A stretch of 64,000 nt of DNA from Amycolatopsis thailandensis (GTDB lineage: Bacteria > Actinomycetota > Actinomycetes > Mycobacteriales > Pseudonocardiaceae): the NCBI RefSeq assembly GCF_002234405.1, contig NZ_NMQT01000025.1, forward strand, positions 1 through 64,000. The letters run 5' to 3'. The notes under the pieces were generated by a model. That model saw nothing but the letters and a program-made list of their open reading frames with translations, had not been told where the DNA came from and ran no database searches. Of this stretch, positions 35,014-44,193 are shown in pieces; positions within the stretch are counted from its first letter, which is position 1; the number at the start of each line of letters is the position of its first letter. The position numbers and the translations under genes are program-made.

Positions 35014-35599
35014 CGCGGGGGGTGAGCAGGGTGCGGACGGAGGTTTCGAGGGACGGCAGTAGTGCGGCCGGGTCGGTCGAAGTGAGCATCCGGTTCGCGA
35101 AGCCGTCCGACAGGGCCAGGACGGCGTCGGCCAGGTCGGAGGCCACGAGGTCGTCCCGGACATCGCCTGCCGACTGGGCCTTCGAGATGTACTGCGCCGT
35201 TATCTCCGCGAGTTCGTCGTAGCCGGTGCGGATGAACTCGGCCCACGACGGCAGGACGGCGGCGCGGGCGGTGAAGGCGTTGATGACGATCACCTCCGCG
35301 CGGCGCTGTTCGTCGAGCGGCATCGCCTCGACGAGCAGCCGCAGCAGCAGGTCCAGCAGGTTCCCGGACTGGTCGAGGGTGTTCCAGCGCTGCTCCAGGA
35401 ACTCGCTCGTCATGTCGAGGGCGAAGCGGAACAGATCTTCCTTGGTGGAGAAGTACTTCTGCACCGCGCCACCGGATACGCCCGCTTCCGCGGCGACCGA
35501 GCGCACGCTCACGGCCTCGACGCCTTCACGCGCGACGATCCGCAGGAGGGCGCCGGCGATCTCCCGGCGGCGTTCGGTCCGGTCCACGATCTTCGGCAC
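35009..35599 (-). CDS. TetR-family regulator, divergent from MFS transporter
   Basis: This 196-residue protein has an N-terminal HTH with GVEAVSVRSVAAEAGVSGGA followed by VQKYFSTKEDLFRFALDM, and a ligand domain. The GTG at 35599 was chosen since upstream sequence in frame includes the palindrome at 35691. It is divergent from the MFS gene at 35854; between them a small palindrome GAATACAGTCGTATCC (35818-35833) overlaps a -10-like TAGAAT and may be its operator. Its stop codon is inside the family A hairpin. Confidence 0.88.
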   Translation of the reverse strand: MPKIVDRTERRREIAGALLRIVAREGVEAVSVRSVAAEAGVSGGAVQKYFSTKEDLFRFALDMTSEFLEQRWNTLDQSGNLLDLLLRLLVEAMPLDEQRRAEVIVINAFTARAAVLPSWAEFIRTGYDELAEITAQYISKAQSAGDVRDDLVASDLADAVLALSDGFANRMLTSTDPAALLPSLETSVRTLLTPRV

Positions 35600-35690
35600 G
35601 TTCGCATCTTCCTCTCCGCCGACCCGGTCGGGTCGACCGCGACCACTCCGCGAACGGGCACCCCGATCCACGCGCGGCAGCCTCGTGATC

Positions 35691-35749
35691 GGTGCCCCCA
35701 ATGTGGCATTGGAGACGCTCAGTGTCCCCAATGCCACATTGGGGGCACC
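35691..35749. repeat. Dispersed palindrome, family B copy 2
   Basis: Arms of about 28 bp (GGTGCCCCCAATGTGGCATT and onward, 35691-35718; complement 35722-35749) have one mismatch near the loop. The core is the same CCCCAATGTGGCATTGGGG unit and ACGCTCA(A/G)TGT centre as at 3670. It lies between divergent genes (TetR and MFS), not at a 3' end. Confidence 0.92.
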
Positions 35750-35817
35750 TTCCGCCCGCAACCTCGCAGCCGGCAGGGGGTGAAGGGGTCCTATCGCTTG
35801 CCCAGCAAGCCTCTTTA

Positions 35818-35833
35818 GAATACAGTCGTATCC
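35818..35833. promoter_or_regulatory. Putative TetR operator / MFS promoter
   Basis: GAATAC-AGTC-GTATCC has 6-bp arms with one mismatch, and it overlaps TAGAAT (35816-35821), a good -10 for the MFS gene 33 bp downstream. This is the only short palindrome in the divergent region apart from the dispersed element and a small GCTTGC/GCAAGC hairpin at 35796-35810. Confidence 0.5.
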
Positions 35834-35853
35834 GAAAAAAGGGGGGTACTGGG

Positions 35854-37353
35854 GTGGATGAGACAGCACAGAAAAGGCGGTCGGAGGAGAATCAGCTCGC
35901 CGCCGCGCTGACCAAGGGGCCGGCGGAGGTCCTCGATTTCCTCCTGCCGTTGTGGGTGGGAAGCCAGCTCGGCGCGTCGGCCGCCGAGGTCGGGGCGCTG
36001 ACCGCGCTGGAGACACTGGTGTCGTTCGTGGTCCGGCCGATCGCGGGCTCGCTGGCGGACCGGTTCGACCGGGGCCGGATCGCGGCTGTCGGTGCGGTCC
36101 TCTATGGACTGTCCTTTGTGGTCTACGCTGTGACGCCGGGGATCGGTGTCGCGTACCTGGCCGCGGTTCTCGGCGGCGCGGGTGGCGCCCTGTTCTGGGT
36201 CGCGTTGCGGGCCCGTGTGGGGGAGGGGCTCGCGCGGGACGACGGCGCGTTCAGCAAGCTGTTCGCGGCCGAGGGCGGCGGCACGTGGATCGCGTTCGTG
36301 GTCGCGCTGACCGCGATCGCCTGGATCGACTACCGGGGGGTGTTCTGGCTCGGCGCGGCGGCCTGCGTCGTGGCCGCGGTGGTCTTGCTGAACGCGAAAT
36401 CCGCGCCGGTGCGCGAGGAAGGAGCGCCACGGCTCCTGCAACTGGGCAAACGGATGCGCCCGATGCTCGCGCTCGTCGCGTTGACCGCGATGGCCGAGGC
36501 CGGGGTCGCGCTGCTGCTCCTGATGCATCTGCAACGCGGGCACCGGCTGGAGCTCGGCGAGATCGCGGCGGTGTTCATCCCCGGCTTCATCGTGTACAGC
36601 CTGCTGCCGGACTACCTGCACGGTTTCGTCCGCAAGGTCGGCCGGACGCGGGTGCTCTCGCTGGCGATGCTGGCGAGCGCGGTCTTCGCCGCCGGTCTGT
36701 CCTTCGCGCCGAGCCCGGCGGTGCTCGCCGTCATGTGGGTCCTGTCGGCGGCCGCGTTCGCCGCGGCCATCCCCGTCGAGCAGGCGGTGGTCGCCGAGGC
36801 GGCAGGGCTGAGCCTCGGCCGGGCCATGGGAATCTACGAAAGCGCGACGCTACTCGGAGCGACGATCGGGACCTTCCTGGCGGGGCAACTCTACGGCTCG
36901 GACGTCGGCTGGCGCGTCGCCTGCTTCGGCGCGGCGGCGCTCCTGATCTTCGGATCGTTCGTGGTTCGTGGCGCCGTACGGCGTGTCGGAGTTGCGGAGT
37001 TTCCCGTGGAACACCGAAAAACGGTGTCACAAAAGGAAAACCCGGCTCCCCGCATGATCGAGGAAAGTCCACAAGAGCCCGAACCGGTGACGGAGGAGGC
37101 GAACAAGCGGGCGAACCCGCTCCGGAACTGGGCGATCCATGTCGCGGTGTACGTCCTCGCGCAGGCGGCACTGGCGATGGCCGGCTACAGCTGGCCCGTC
37201 GAAGCCTTGTTCGGCGAAGCGCACGACGCGGGCTGGTATTGGAACTCGAGCGGTCACTGGCTGTTGAACCTCGGCCGGATCTGGACCTTCGTCCTGGTGA
37301 TCGACACCGTGTGGACGGTCGGCCGCGCGCTGCTCAAGAAACGGCCTTATTGA
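35854..37353 (+). CDS. MFS transporter with two-helix C-terminal extension
   Basis: This 499-residue transporter has twelve MFS helices with the A-motif GSLADRFDRGRIAAVG, followed by an acidic cytoplasmic linker (MIEESPQEPEPVTEE) and about 95 extra residues with two more hydrophobic segments (WAIHVAVYVLAQAALAMAGY and WTFVLVIDTVWTVGRALL) around a Trp/Tyr-rich stretch. The start is GTG at 35854 after GGGGGG. The divergent TetR gene suggests ligand-induced expression. The extension is unusual for MFS drug exporters, and its role is unknown. Confidence 0.85.
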   Translation: MDETAQKRRSEENQLAAALTKGPAEVLDFLLPLWVGSQLGASAAEVGALTALETLVSFVVRPIAGSLADRFDRGRIAAVGAVLYGLSFVVYAVTPGIGVAYLAAVLGGAGGALFWVALRARVGEGLARDDGAFSKLFAAEGGGTWIAFVVALTAIAWIDYRGVFWLGAAACVVAAVVLLNAKSAPVREEGAPRLLQLGKRMRPMLALVALTAMAEAGVALLLLMHLQRGHRLELGEIAAVFIPGFIVYSLLPDYLHGFVRKVGRTRVLSLAMLASAVFAAGLSFAPSPAVLAVMWVLSAAAFAAAIPVEQAVVAEAAGLSLGRAMGIYESATLLGATIGTFLAGQLYGSDVGWRVACFGAAALLIFGSFVVRGAVRRVGVAEFPVEHRKTVSQKENPAPRMIEESPQEPEPVTEEANKRANPLRNWAIHVAVYVLAQAALAMAGYSWPVEALFGEAHDAGWYWNSSGHWLLNLGRIWTFVLVIDTVWTVGRALLKKRPY

Positions 37354-37379
37354 CATGTTGTCTAACATGACAATATGTC
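37352..37379. promoter_or_regulatory. TetR-type operator overlapping the ephD-like start
   Basis: Inverted arms GACATGTTGTC (37352-37362) and GACAATATGTC (37369-37379) have one mismatch and a 6-bp spacer. The right arm contains the ATG of the hydrolase/SDR gene (37375-37377). The TetR gene that ends this operon is the obvious candidate to bind here and repress both genes. Confidence 0.75.
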
Positions 37380-39081
37380 TCATACGTGGGTGACGGCCAG
37401 CGACGGTGTCCGCCTCTCGGTCCGGGTGACCGGTGTCGACGACGCGCCCACGGTGGTGCTCGTCCACGGTTACCCGGACAACGGCTCCATGTGGGACGGC
37501 ATCGCCGCCCTGCTGGAACGCCGCTACCGGGTCGTCGTCTACGACGTCCGCGGCGCGGGCCGCTCGGACAAGCCTTCGGGACGCGCGTCCTACAAGCTGG
37601 ACCAGCTGTCCGAGGACCTCGCCGCGGTCGTCGACGCGGTCCAGCCCGAGGGCAAGGTCCATCTGCTCGCGCACGACTGGGGCTCCATCCAGACCTGGCA
37701 TTCGGTCACCGGCGACAGGCTGCGCGGGCGGCTCGCGTCGTTCACGTCGATCTCCGGGCCGAGCCTCGACCACGCGGGCGCGTGGTTCCGCGCGCAGGTG
37801 CGCCCGAGCCCGAAACGGCTCAAGAACGCGCTCGTCCAGTGGGCGCACTCGACCTACATCCTCGGCTTCCAGATCCCCCTGATCCCGCAGCTGCTGTGGC
37901 GCACCGGGGCGATGGGCGCGCTGATCGGCCGGATGGATCCGGCGGCGGCCGCGCCGTCCACTTCGGACGGCCTGTTCGGGCTCAATCTCTACCGCGCCAA
38001 CATGTTCACCCGGCTCTCCCGGCCGAAGCCGCGCAGTGCCGAGATCCCGGTGCAGGTGCTCGCGCCCACTGGCGACAAGTTCGTCACGACGCCGTTGCAG
38101 ACCGAGATCGAGCGCTGGGCGCCGGACCTGTCCGTCCGCCGGATCGTCGGGACGCACTGGGTGGTCCGCGAGAAGCCTCAGGTGATCGCCGACGCCACCG
38201 CCGAGCTGATCGACCACGTCGAAGGTGGTGAGGAAAGCCGTGCGCTCAAGCAAGCCCGCACGGGCGGTTTCGCGCACAAGCTCGTCCTGATCACCGGCGC
38301 GGGCAGCGGGATCGGCCGCGCGACGGCGCTCGCGTTCGCGGACCGGGGTGCCGACCTCGTCATCACCGATATCAACGGTTCCGCCGCCGCGGACACCGCG
38401 AAACTCCTGCGGGACAAGGGTGTCACCGTCGGCGAGTACACAGTGGACTCCTCCGACGCCGAAGCCGTCGAGAAGTTCGCGCAGCAGGTCAAGGAAGAGT
38501 TCGGTGTCCCGGACATCGTCGTCAACAACGCGGGGATCGGCATGTCCGGTCCGTTCCTCGACACGACGGTCAAGGACTGGGAACGCCTCATCGACGTGAA
38601 CCTGTGGGGCGTCATCCACGGCTGCCGCGTCTTCGCCGAGCAGATGCGCGAGCGGGCCGAAGGCGGCCAGATCGTCAACGTCGCTTCGGCCGCCGCCTAT
38701 CTCCCGTCGAAGATCCTTTCCGCCTACGCCACCACGAAATCCGCCGTGCTCACCCTGAGCATCTGCCTGCGGGCGGAGCTCGCCGCCGAGAACATCGGCG
38801 TGACCGCGATCTGCCCCGGCATCGTGAACACGAACATCACCAGCACCACCCGGTTCGTCGGCGTCGACGACATCGAGCAGAAGCGGCGTCAGAAGTCGAG
38901 CAGCAAGCTGTACGCGAAACGCGGCTTCGGACCGGAGAAGGTCGCACGCGACATTCTGCGCGCGGTCGAGAAGGACAAGGCGATCCAGCCGTCGACACCG
39001 GAGGCCAAGGCCGCGCTCGTCCTCTCCCGGCTCACACCCGGACTGCTGCGGGCCGCGGCGAAGCTGGACGTCACCCCGTGA
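37375..39081 (+). CDS. ephD: EphD-like alpha/beta hydrolase-SDR fusion
   Basis: This 568-residue two-domain enzyme resembles mycobacterial EphD. Residues 1-285 are an epoxide-hydrolase-type alpha/beta hydrolase: HGYPDN at 31-36, nucleophile Asp101 in AHDWGS, and catalytic His261 in GTHWVV. Residues 300-568 are a classical SDR: TGAGSGIG 307-314, NNAG 384-387, YATTK 451-455. A plausible job is hydrolysing an epoxide or ester and oxidising the product, possibly on a fatty or mycolic-type lipid as reported for EphD. It overlaps the TetR gene by GTGA. No RBS; the start lies in the operator, so the mRNA may be leaderless. Confidence 0.88.
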   Translation: MSHTWVTASDGVRLSVRVTGVDDAPTVVLVHGYPDNGSMWDGIAALLERRYRVVVYDVRGAGRSDKPSGRASYKLDQLSEDLAAVVDAVQPEGKVHLLAHDWGSIQTWHSVTGDRLRGRLASFTSISGPSLDHAGAWFRAQVRPSPKRLKNALVQWAHSTYILGFQIPLIPQLLWRTGAMGALIGRMDPAAAAPSTSDGLFGLNLYRANMFTRLSRPKPRSAEIPVQVLAPTGDKFVTTPLQTEIERWAPDLSVRRIVGTHWVVREKPQVIADATAELIDHVEGGEESRALKQARTGGFAHKLVLITGAGSGIGRATALAFADRGADLVITDINGSAAADTAKLLRDKGVTVGEYTVDSSDAEAVEKFAQQVKEEFGVPDIVVNNAGIGMSGPFLDTTVKDWERLIDVNLWGVIHGCRVFAEQMRERAEGGQIVNVASAAAYLPSKILSAYATTKSAVLTLSICLRAELAAENIGVTAICPGIVNTNITSTTRFVGVDDIEQKRRQKSSSKLYAKRGFGPEKVARDILRAVEKDKAIQPSTPEAKAALVLSRLTPGLLRAAAKLDVTP

Positions 39082-39695
39082 CCTCCGCCAGACGCCCTCG
39101 CCGGATGTCGCCGCAGGCGCGCCGGGAGGACCTGATCCGCGCCGCGCTGGCCCTGTTCGGCTCACGCGCGCCCGAACTCGTCACGGTGGACGACATCATC
39201 GCCCGCGCCGAGGTTTCGCGGCCGCTGTTCTACCGGTACTTCTCAAGCCTGCGGGAACTGCAGGTCGAGGCGCTGAAAACGGTCACCGAAGGGCTCATCG
39301 ACGGCCTGGCCGGGCTGGAGGAAGGGCCGCCCGAAACGCGGCTGCGGGCCGCCGTCCGCGGGCTGATCGACGTGGCCGACCATTACCGCGCGGGGTACGT
39401 CGCACTGCTGCGCAGCGGTTCGGTGATCGCGACGTCGGAGACGGACGCGGCGATCGACGAGGTGCGCAACCGCGCCGTCGAGCTCATTCTCGGCGCGCTG
39501 GGCGTGCCGGAACCTTCGCCGATGCTCCTGCTGACCTTGCGCTGCTGGACCGCCGTGGTCGAGGGCGCTCTGCTGAGCTGGCTTCAGGAACGCGCTGTGC
39601 CGCGCGAGGTGCTCGACAGCTGGCTGGTCGACCAGCTGACGGCGATGCTGGCGACCACCGCTGGGCACGACTCCTCGGTCCCGCGACTGCAATGA
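39078..39695 (+). CDS. TetR-family regulator of the ephD operon
   Basis: This 205-residue protein has HTH VTVDDIIARAEVSRPLFYRY and a C-terminal ligand domain. The GTG start overlaps the hydrolase/SDR stop, so enzyme and regulator are co-expressed and autoregulation through the operator at 37352-37379 is likely. The stop codon TGA (39693-39695) is contributed by the family D palindrome. Confidence 0.88.
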   Translation: MTSARRPRRMSPQARREDLIRAALALFGSRAPELVTVDDIIARAEVSRPLFYRYFSSLRELQVEALKTVTEGLIDGLAGLEEGPPETRLRAAVRGLIDVADHYRAGYVALLRSGSVIATSETDAAIDEVRNRAVELILGALGVPEPSPMLLLTLRCWTAVVEGALLSWLQERAVPREVLDSWLVDQLTAMLATTAGHDSSVPRLQ

Positions 39696-39741
39696 AGGGG
39701 CCTTTCATAGCAAAATTTGCTATGAAAGGCCCCTTCATTGC
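39689..39741. repeat. Dispersed palindrome, family D copy 2
   Basis: Perfect 26-bp arms around one central base (39715): GCAATGAAGGGGCCTTTCAT and onward. It contains the TetR stop codon and ends 5 bp before the citrate synthase stop on the other strand, so it is a bidirectional terminator candidate. The GCAATGAAGG(G)GGCC part matches the copy at 27929 in inverted order. Confidence 0.92.
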
Positions 39742-39746
39742 GCTTG

Positions 39747-40898
39747 TCAGGCCTGCTTCGCGACCAGGTCCCAGCCTTCGACGTCTTCCGGCTTACGCGG
39801 CTCCGGCCCGACGTACTTGGCCGAAGGCCGCACGAGACGGCCGGTCTTCTTCTGCTCCAGGATGTGCGCGGCCCAGCCGGCGGTGCGCGCCGAGCTGAAC
39901 ATCGCGGGCATCATGTGCGGCGGAACCTGGGCGAAGTCCAGGATCACGGCCGCCCAGAACTCGACGTTGGTCTCGATCGGGTGGTCCGGACGCCGCTCGC
40001 GCAGCTCCTTCAGCGCCACCTGCTCCAGCTCCGCGGCCGCTTCGTAGCGCGACGCGCCGAGCTCCTGGCAGGTGCGGCGCAGCACGCGCGCCCGCGGGTC
40101 CTCCGCGCGGTACACGCGGTGCCCGAAGCCCATCATCCGTTCCTTGCGGTCCAGGATGCCCTTGACCAGGCCGACCGCGTCACCGGTCTTCTCGACCTCT
40201 TCGATCATCGGCAGCACCCGCGCCGGCGCACCACCGTGCAGCGGGCCGGACATGGCGCCGATCGCGCCGGACAGGGCCGCGGCGACGTCGGCGCCGGTCG
40301 AGGCGATGACGCGGGCGGTGAAGGTGGAGGCGTTGAGACCGTGCTCGGCGGCCGAGACCCAGTAGGCGTCGATGGCCTTGACGTGGGCGGGGTCGGGCTC
40401 GCCGCGCCAGCGGACCATGAACCGCTCGGTGATCGACGCGGCCTCGTCGACCCGCGTCTGCGGGACTGCGGGCTGCCCGATGCCGCGCGCGGACTGGGCG
40501 ACGTAGGAAAGCGCCATCACCGACGCGCGGGCCAGCTGGTCGCGGGCCTCGTCGTCGCTGATGTCGAGCAGCGGCCGGTAACCCCAGATGGGGGCGAGCA
40601 TGGCCAGCGCGGCCTGGACGTCGACCCGGACGTCACCGGTGTGCACCGGCAGCGGGAACGGTTCGGCGGGCGGTAGCCCGTGGCCGAACCGGCTGTCGAC
40701 GAGAAGACCCCAGACGTCACCGAAGGTCACCTTGCCGGCGAGATCCTCGATGTCGACACCGCGATAGCGCAGCGCGCCACCGTCACGGTCGGGCTCGGCG
40801 ATTTCGGTCTTGAAGGCGACGACGCCTTCGAGACCCGGTCGGAAACCGTCGTCGACCTGGTCGGACGGCTGATTGGTGCTGATCGTGGAGGTACTCAC
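39747..40898 (-). CDS. citA: Citrate synthase (CitA-type)
   Basis: This 383-residue type I citrate synthase condenses oxaloacetate and acetyl-CoA, or performs the related 2-methylcitrate reaction. The active-site His of SAAEHGLNAST and of MGFGHRVYR are present. The usual catalytic Asp in NVDF is a Glu (ETNVEFWAAVIL), which I recall as a feature of actinobacterial CitA proteins. N-terminal FRPGLEGVVAFKTEIAEPD matches that subgroup. The GTG at 40898 was chosen; upstream in-frame residues are not citrate-synthase-like. Monocistronic. Confidence 0.9.
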   Translation of the reverse strand: MSTSTISTNQPSDQVDDGFRPGLEGVVAFKTEIAEPDRDGGALRYRGVDIEDLAGKVTFGDVWGLLVDSRFGHGLPPAEPFPLPVHTGDVRVDVQAALAMLAPIWGYRPLLDISDDEARDQLARASVMALSYVAQSARGIGQPAVPQTRVDEAASITERFMVRWRGEPDPAHVKAIDAYWVSAAEHGLNASTFTARVIASTGADVAAALSGAIGAMSGPLHGGAPARVLPMIEEVEKTGDAVGLVKGILDRKERMMGFGHRVYRAEDPRARVLRRTCQELGASRYEAAAELEQVALKELRERRPDHPIETNVEFWAAVILDFAQVPPHMMPAMFSSARTAGWAAHILEQKKTGRLVRPSAKYVGPEPRKPEDVEGWDLVAKQA

Positions 40899-41189
40899 TG
40901 TGGTGAAACCTTTCGATGCGCATTCCCCGGCTTTGTGTTCATGCGTGGACGGGATACACGCAGCGAAGGCGCGCCTCATCGCACGGATGGACAAACTTTG
41001 CTCCACGTCGGGTCCAGGGGCAATCGAAAGATGTGGTGCTTTCGGTCACGATTACGAGAACGATTCAGTGAAAACGACCCTCGTACGCGAAGAGTTACGG
41101 CGGCGTTCACTTTGCGTGTACCGGCCGCCGAGGTAAATCCTGTGTTTCGGGAACCGGCGCCGACCGGTTTCCGGTGATACACCTTTCTC
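40899..41189. other. Intergenic region citA / ureA
   Basis: 291 bp holding the divergent promoters of citrate synthase and the urease operon. It includes AT-richer stretches near 40990-41070 (CAATCGAAAGATGTGGTGCT) and a short GGAACCGGC/GCCGACCGG-like dyad near 41150. I see no NtcA/GlnR-like site I could defend and no ORF. Confidence 0.4.
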
Positions 41190-41492
41190 ATGCACCTGAG
41201 CCCCCAGGAGCGGGACAAACTGCTCATCCACGTCGCCGCGGACGTAGCTCGCAAACGCCTGGAGCGGGGGGTGCTGCTGAACTACCCCGAGGCGGTCGCG
41301 CTGATCACCGACCACGTCCTCGAAGGCGCCCGTGACGGCCGGACGGTGAGCGAACTCGTCGCGAGCGGGCGTTCGGTCCTCTCGCGGGCGCAGGTACTGG
41401 ACGGCATTCCCGAGATGGTCGACTCCGTGCAGGTCGAAGCCACCTTCCCGGACGGCACGAAGCTCGTCACCGTGCACGACCCGATCGTCTAG
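41190..41492 (+). CDS. ureA: Urease subunit gamma
   Basis: This 100-residue structural subunit of the nickel enzyme urease has [23 protein letters not shown] and [17 protein letters not shown], the conserved gamma-subunit sequences. First gene of ureABCFGD. Urease hydrolyses urea to ammonia and CO2 for nitrogen supply. Confidence 0.97.
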   Translation: MHLSPQERDKLLIHVAADVARKRLERGVLLNYPEAVALITDHVLEGARDGRTVSELVASGRSVLSRAQVLDGIPEMVDSVQVEATFPDGTKLVTVHDPIV

Positions 41493-41504
41493 AAAGGGCC
41501 GCGA

Positions 41505-41798
41505 GTGCGACCAGGAGAGATCATCACCGGCGACGGGCCGGTCGAACTGAACCCCGGCAGGCCGCGGGTCCGGCTGCTCGTGCGGAACCTCGGCGACCGG
41601 CCCGTGCAGGTCGGCTCGCACTACCATTTCGCGGCGGTCAATCCCGGACTCGAATTCGACCGGGGGGCCGCGCGAGGGCATCGGCTCGACGTGCCCGCGG
41701 GAACTTCGGTGCGTTTCGAACCGGGCGTCGAACGCGAAGTCGACCTCGTCCCGCTGGCCGGGGACCGCGCGGTGCCCGGATTGCGCAAGGAGTCCTGA
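41505..41798 (+). CDS. ureB: Urease subunit beta
   Basis: This 97-residue subunit starts with GTG 12 bp after ureA. It has the family core [17 protein letters not shown] and [15 protein letters not shown]. The stop overlaps the ureC start by one base (TGATG). Confidence 0.97.
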   Translation: MRPGEIITGDGPVELNPGRPRVRLLVRNLGDRPVQVGSHYHFAAVNPGLEFDRGAARGHRLDVPAGTSVRFEPGVEREVDLVPLAGDRAVPGLRKES

Positions 41799-43519
41799 TG
41801 CCGTCGATCGATCGCGAGCGCTACGCCGAACTCTTCGGCCCGACCACCGGCGACAAAATCCGTCTCGCGGACACGGATCTGCTCATCGAGGTCACCGAGG
41901 ACCGCAGTATGGGCCCGTCCGGCAGCGGCGACGAGGTGCTGTTCGGCGGCGGCAAGGTGATCCGCGAATCCATGGGCCAGGGGATGGCGACCCGGGCCGA
42001 GGGCGCGCCGGACCTGATCATCACCGGCGCGGTGATCCTGGACCACTGGGGGATCGTCAAGGCCGACGTCGGCGTCCGGGACGGCCGGATCGTCGGCATC
42101 GGCAAGGCAGGCAACCCGGACACGATGGACGGGGTGGATCCGGCGCTGGTCGTCGGCCCGTCCACGGAGGTGCTGTCCGGCAACGGGAAGATCCTGACCG
42201 CGGGCGGGATCGACTGCCACGTCCACTTCATCTGCCCACAGCTGACCGACACCGCTCTCGCGTCCGGGCTCACCACGCTGGTCGGCGGCGGGACCGGGCC
42301 GGTCGAGGGCAGCAAGGCCACCACCGTCACGCCCGGTGCGTGGAACCTCGGCCGGATGCTGCGGGCGATGGACGGCCAGCCGGTCAACGTCCTGTTGCTG
42401 GGCAAGGGGAACACCGTCCGGCACGAGGCACTGCGCGAACAGCTCGCCGCCGGCGCGGGCGGGTTCAAACTGCACGAGGACTGGGGCAGCACCCCCGCCG
42501 CGATCGACGCCTGCCTCACCGTCGCCGACGAATCCGGCGTCCAGGTGGCGATCCACACCGACACGCTGAACGAGGCAGGCTTCCTGGAGTCCACTGTGGA
42601 CGCCATCGGCGGCCGGTCGATCAACGCGTACCACACCGAAGGCGCGGGCGGCGGGCACGCGCCGGACATCATCCAGGTCGCCGGGCTGCCCAACATCCTG
42701 CCGTCGTCGACGAATCCGACGCGCCCGCACACCGCGAACACCCTCGACGAGCATCTCGACATGCTCGTCGTCTGCCATCACCTGAACCCGTCCGTACCCG
42801 AGGACCTGGCGTTCGCCGAAAGCCGGATCCGGCCGACGACCATCGCGGCCGAGGACGTCCTGCACGACCTCGGCGCGATTTCGATGATGAGCTCGGATTC
42901 GCAGGCGATGGGCCGGATCGGCGAGGTGATCATCCGGACCTGGCAGACCGCGCACGTGATGAAACGGCGGCGCGGCGCATTGCCGGGCGACGGTGCCGCC
43001 GACAACCTGCGGGCTCGTCGCTATGTCGCCAAATACACCATCAACCCCGCGATCGCGCACGGCATGGACCGCGAGATCGGCTCGGTGGAGGTCGGGAAAC
43101 TCGCGGATCTCGTGCTGTGGGAACCGAAGTTCTTCGGCGTCCGGCCGCATGTCGTGCTCAAAGGCGGATTCCCCGCGTGGGCGGCGATGGGCGACGCGAA
43201 CGCGTCCATCCCGACGCCGCAACCGGTGCTGGCGCGGCCGATGTTCGGTGCGGACCCGGGGGTCGCGGCCGCGAGCAGCTTCCATTTCGTCGCGCCGGAA
43301 GCGCTGGAAAACGGGGTGGCGGAACGGTTCGGCATCGCGCGGAAACTCGTGCCGATCGCGAACACCCGCTCGCGCGGCAAGGCGGACATGGTGCTCAACG
43401 ACGCCACACCGGACATCCGGGTGGAGCCGGACAGTTTCGCCGTGCACGTCGACGGCGAGCTCATCGAACCGAAACCGGTGACCGAACTGCCCATGGCGCA
43501 AAGGTACTTTTTGTTTTGA
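41798..43519 (+). CDS. ureC: Urease subunit alpha (catalytic)
   Basis: This 573-residue catalytic subunit has every nickel-site residue in place: His141 and His143 (CHVHF), carbamylated Lys224 ([10 protein letters not shown]), His253, His279 (HTEGAGGGH) and Asp367 (SSDSQAMGR). The mobile flap Cys326-His327 (VVCHHLN) is also present. Full length, uniform codon use. Followed directly by ureF (TGATGG). Confidence 0.98.
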   Translation: MPSIDRERYAELFGPTTGDKIRLADTDLLIEVTEDRSMGPSGSGDEVLFGGGKVIRESMGQGMATRAEGAPDLIITGAVILDHWGIVKADVGVRDGRIVGIGKAGNPDTMDGVDPALVVGPSTEVLSGNGKILTAGGIDCHVHFICPQLTDTALASGLTTLVGGGTGPVEGSKATTVTPGAWNLGRMLRAMDGQPVNVLLLGKGNTVRHEALREQLAAGAGGFKLHEDWGSTPAAIDACLTVADESGVQVAIHTDTLNEAGFLESTVDAIGGRSINAYHTEGAGGGHAPDIIQVAGLPNILPSSTNPTRPHTANTLDEHLDMLVVCHHLNPSVPEDLAFAESRIRPTTIAAEDVLHDLGAISMMSSDSQAMGRIGEVIIRTWQTAHVMKRRRGALPGDGAADNLRARRYVAKYTINPAIAHGMDREIGSVEVGKLADLVLWEPKFFGVRPHVVLKGGFPAWAAMGDANASIPTPQPVLARPMFGADPGVAAASSFHFVAPEALENGVAERFGIARKLVPIANTRSRGKADMVLNDATPDIRVEPDSFAVHVDGELIEPKPVTELPMAQRYFLF

Positions 43520-44193
43520 TGGACCTCTCCGCGCTCATCCTCGCCGACTCCCGCTTCCCCGGGGGCGGGCACGTCCATTCCGGCGGGCTCGAAGAAGCCG
43601 TCACCCGGAAGCTGATCACGCACGAACGCGACCTGCCGGGGTTCCTCTCCGGCCGCCTGCGCACGGCGGGTGCGCTGGCCGCCGTGTTCGCCGCCGCGTC
43701 GGCGCACGCTGCCGCGCGAAACGTCCGAAGTGGACATTGGCGACGGCTCGACCTCGAACTCGACGCCAGAACGCCGTCGCTCGCGCAGCGGGAGGCGTCC
43801 CGTGCGCAGGGGCGGGGAACGGCGAGGGCGGGCAAGGCGGCGTGGCCGTCGCCGGTGCTTTCCCGGCTGCTGGAGGAAACCCCGCGACCGCACCATCCGG
43901 TGATCGTCGGTGCGCTGATCGGGGTGCCCTTCGACGCGGCGATGGCGGTCGCGTACCTCGCGATCAGCGGTCCGGCGAGCGCGGCGGTGCGGCTGCTCGG
44001 GCTCGATCCGTTCGCCGTCAACGCCGTCGTGGCCCGGCTTTCGCACGAGGTCCGGGACGTCTCCTCGCGCGCGGCCGAGGTCGCGGGGGACGACCCGGCG
44101 GAACTCCCGGCGCCGGGGTCTCCGGCGCTCGATCTGTTCGCCGAGGCACACGCCCGGCACCACAAGGAAGAGGTGCGTCTCTTTGCCAGCTGA
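43519..44193 (+). CDS. ureF: Urease accessory protein UreF
   Basis: This 224-residue helical accessory protein of the UreDFG nickel-loading complex has [23 protein letters not shown] at its N-terminus, the conserved UreF opening, and [16 protein letters not shown] near the C-terminal part. It gates GTP hydrolysis by UreG. Overlaps ureG by 11 bp. Confidence 0.93.
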   Translation: MDLSALILADSRFPGGGHVHSGGLEEAVTRKLITHERDLPGFLSGRLRTAGALAAVFAAASAHAAARNVRSGHWRRLDLELDARTPSLAQREASRAQGRGTARAGKAAWPSPVLSRLLEETPRPHHPVIVGALIGVPFDAAMAVAYLAISGPASAAVRLLGLDPFAVNAVVARLSHEVRDVSSRAAEVAGDDPAELPAPGSPALDLFAEAHARHHKEEVRLFAS

